From Bacillus tequilensis KCTC 13622 (GTDB lineage Bacteria > Bacillota > Bacilli > Bacillales > Bacillaceae), in assembly GCF_000507145.1 (NCBI RefSeq), contig NZ_AYTO01000041.1:310001-374000 (forward strand): a stretch of 64,000 nt of DNA. The letters run 5' to 3'. Positions within the stretch are counted from its first letter, which is position 1, and every line of letters begins with the position of its first letter. A program made the position numbers and the translations under genes. Positions 63,879-64,000 of the stretch are shown in pieces. Under the pieces are notes generated by a model that was given only the letters and a program-made list of their open reading frames with translations, did no database searches and had not been told where the DNA came from.

Positions 63879-64000
63879 ATTCTCTCACCTCTAGTTCGTT
63901 AAAAGCATAGCAAAAGCAAAGCTCCCACGCCACTGCTTGTCTGTTTATTAAAGAGGAATAGCTGTTCAGTATTTGCATATTGTAGTGTTAACATCATGAG

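Noticed and set aside
63879..64000. Moco riboswitch upstream of mobA
   Set aside because: Only 122 bp are visible and no conserved Moco-motif stems can be recognised.

Overview
The window is chromosomal DNA of a Bacillus subtilis-group bacterium, close to but not identical with strain 168. Nearly every protein can be aligned from memory with a 168 protein at very high identity, and gene order matches the 168 segment mobA to pycA, shown here in reverse. No rRNA, tRNA, CRISPR array, integrase or transposase was seen.

Layout, left to right. Bases 1-5500 hold pycA (3' end outside the window), ftsW, ylaN and glsA2. Bases 5500-8480 hold ylaL, phoH2 (ylaK), ylaJ and ylaI. Bases 8480-11090 are an accessory block that I do not recall from strain 168. 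It contains a cluster of three hairpins, a YtaF-like membrane protein with an EF-hand-like loop, a divergent XRE-DUF1232 regulator with a perfect 20-bp palindrome between the two, a 31-residue hydrophobic peptide transcript laid out like a type I toxin, and a decayed flavin oxidoreductase gene. Bases 11090-17540 hold typA-ylaH, ylaF, the repeat protein ylaE and the ECF sigma operon ylaABCD. Bases 17700-23500 hold the neutral protease nprE, yktD behind an apparent transcription attenuator, ykzC-suhB, ykzI, yktB and yktA. Bases 23600-26100 hold speA, the small RNA SR1 with its peptide SR1P, and slp. Bases 26100-31100 are the pyruvate dehydrogenase genes pdhABCD. Bases 31400-38900 hold ykyA, a YjcZ-like sporulation peptide, def, ykrA, rpoY-rnjA, adeC and ktrC. 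Bases 38900-47500 hold ykqA-kinC, abh, mreBH, ykpC, ampS, ykpB, ykpA and ykoA. Bases 47500-52000 hold sipT and fruRKA. Bases 52000-59500 hold the SigW-type operon yknWXYZ and the ABC exporter pair yknUV. Bases 59700-63900 hold the molybdenum cofactor cluster mobA-moeB-moeA-mobB-moaE-moaD.

Functional links: PycA and PDH are the two main routes out of pyruvate. SR1P is known to act through GapA on RNase J1, whose gene rnjA lies 9 kb away. RpoY and RNase J1 share an operon. KinC and Abh both feed into biofilm and antibiotic control. YknWXYZ is part of the SigW envelope response. The six moa/mob/moe genes form one overlapping transcription unit for molybdopterin synthesis.

Most of the window is ordinary core genome. 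The parts most worth attention are the accessory block, the yktD leader, several very small genes, and some unexplained palindromes at promoters.
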